Part shown: one piece after another, positions 63,541 to 64,000 of the stretch
Numbering within the stretch: position 1 is the first letter of the stretch
Layout: every line of letters begins with the position of its first letter
Assembly: GCF_030506325.1 (NCBI RefSeq)
Contig: NZ_CP120683.1
Location: 5,221,001-5,285,000 of the forward strand
DNA length: 64,000 bases
From: Tunicatimonas pelagia
GTDB taxonomy: Bacteria > Bacteroidota > Bacteroidia > Cytophagales > Cyclobacteriaceae
Reading direction: 5' to 3'
Translations under genes and position numbers: made by a program
The notes under the pieces: generated by a model
What the model saw: only the letters and a program-made list of their open reading frames with translations
The model's database searches: none
Told to the model about the DNA's origin: nothing

Positions 63541-64000
63541 ATGGCAAAGAAAAAAGGTGGATTTTCAGAATTATTATACGGTAGCATCATGCCCAAAATT
63601 TACGGAATTGGAGCGGCTGTCGTAATTGTTGGGGCAATGTTTAAGATTCTACACTTGCCCGGTGCAGGAATTATGCTCGGGGTAGGTCTTACTACTGAGG
63701 CAATTATCTTCTTGTTTAGTGCATTTGAGCCTAAGCACGCTGAGTACGATTGGTCACTGGTTTACCCTGAATTAGCGGGTGATACCCAAGCGACTACCCG
63801 TAAGCAAATTTCTAACGGAAAAGGCGACTCTGTTTCTAATAAGTTAGATAACATGCTGGAGAAGTCTAAAGTTGGTGGTGAGCTAATTGACAGCTTAGGA
63901 CGAGGTATGAAAAACTTGTCTGAGTCAGTTAACAAAATCGGTACTATTACCGATGCTGCGGTAGCCACGAACGATTACGCGAAAAACGTGAAAGCTGCTT
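63541..64000 (+). CDS. gldL: Gliding motility/T9SS inner-membrane motor protein GldL (3' end outside window)
   Basis: The ATG at 63541 opens MAKKKGGFSELLYGSIMPK, a GldL N-terminus, and the frame stays open to the window end. Two membrane helices follow (about 19-40 and 44-62, with MFKILHLPGAGIMLGVG between and within). The glutamate in the second helix (TTEAIIFLF) lies where the proton-channel residue of the GldL/GldM rotary motor is expected. After it comes a charged coiled region. GldL and GldM power T9SS export and gliding. Confidence 0.95.
   Translation, partial: MAKKKGGFSELLYGSIMPKIYGIGAAVVIVGAMFKILHLPGAGIMLGVGLTTEAIIFLFSAFEPKHAEYDWSLVYPELAGDTQATTRKQISNGKGDSVSNKLDNMLEKSKVGGELIDSLGRGMKNLSESVNKIGTITDAAVATNDYAKNVKAA

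Overview
The window comes from a Bacteroidota chromosome, most likely a marine Cytophagales-type organism. This rests on the type IX secretion/gliding genes gldK and gldL with a PorP/SprF-like gene, a SusC/SusD pair under a FecI/FecR-type sigma/anti-sigma pair, LytS/LytTR-type regulators, stand-alone FtsX/MacB-like permeases, and starts without clear Shine-Dalgarno sequences. I see no tRNA, rRNA, CRISPR array, insertion sequence or prophage.

Layout. 1-4.1 kb: end of an alpha-2-macroglobulin-like gene, endonuclease V, a Tat-exported Gfo/Idh/MocA oxidoreductase and a NYN-domain protein. 4.1-5.3 kb: a gene-poor gap. 5.3-12.1 kb: a type I Wadjet defence operon (jetA-jetB-jetC-jetD), in which jetD carries an in-frame amber codon 42 codons after its expected start. 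12.2-15.3 kb: an exported alpha/beta hydrolase overlapping a LytS-type kinase and a LytTR regulator. 15.5-16.0 kb: a small lipoprotein with a UUCG-loop terminator. 16.2-27.0 kb: a surface-glycan locus with a Wzm/Wzt-type ABC exporter, three sulfotransferase-like proteins, an HTTM-like membrane protein, an asparagine synthetase homologue and glycosyltransferases. 27.0-33.5 kb: citrate synthase, a prohibitin-like protein, cystathionine beta-synthase and an FtsX-like permease. 33.5-43.7 kb: a sulfated-glycan utilisation locus (ECF sigma, FecR, SusC, SusD, sulfatase) with a divergent second sulfatase. 43.8-51.3 kb: a quinone-oxidoreductase-like MDR protein, menB, a RelE/ParE-type toxin-antitoxin pair, a small membrane protein, a second FtsX-like permease and a lipoprotein FAD oxidoreductase. 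51.4-57.1 kb: a PnuC-type transporter and NadR-like kinase, then a TPP riboswitch, a TonB-dependent receptor and two NMT1/THI5-like proteins without signal peptides. 57.3-64.0 kb: an Omp85/TamA-like protein, a DUF4271-type protein, hemD, porP/sprF, gldK and the start of gldL.

The glycan locus and the utilisation locus suggest a cell that both makes and breaks down sulfated polysaccharide. The riboswitch marks the receptor and the two binding-protein-like genes as a thiamin or thiamin-precursor acquisition unit.

The least expected structural signal is outside the genes. Many intergenic gaps hold degenerate arrays with a strict 7-bp (sometimes 8-bp) period, often inverted and often ending at a start codon (3.5, 15.3, 22.6-22.8, 27.0, 31.0, 44.8, 49.4, 55.0-55.1 and 56.1 kb). 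They look like one dispersed class of repeats in this genome.
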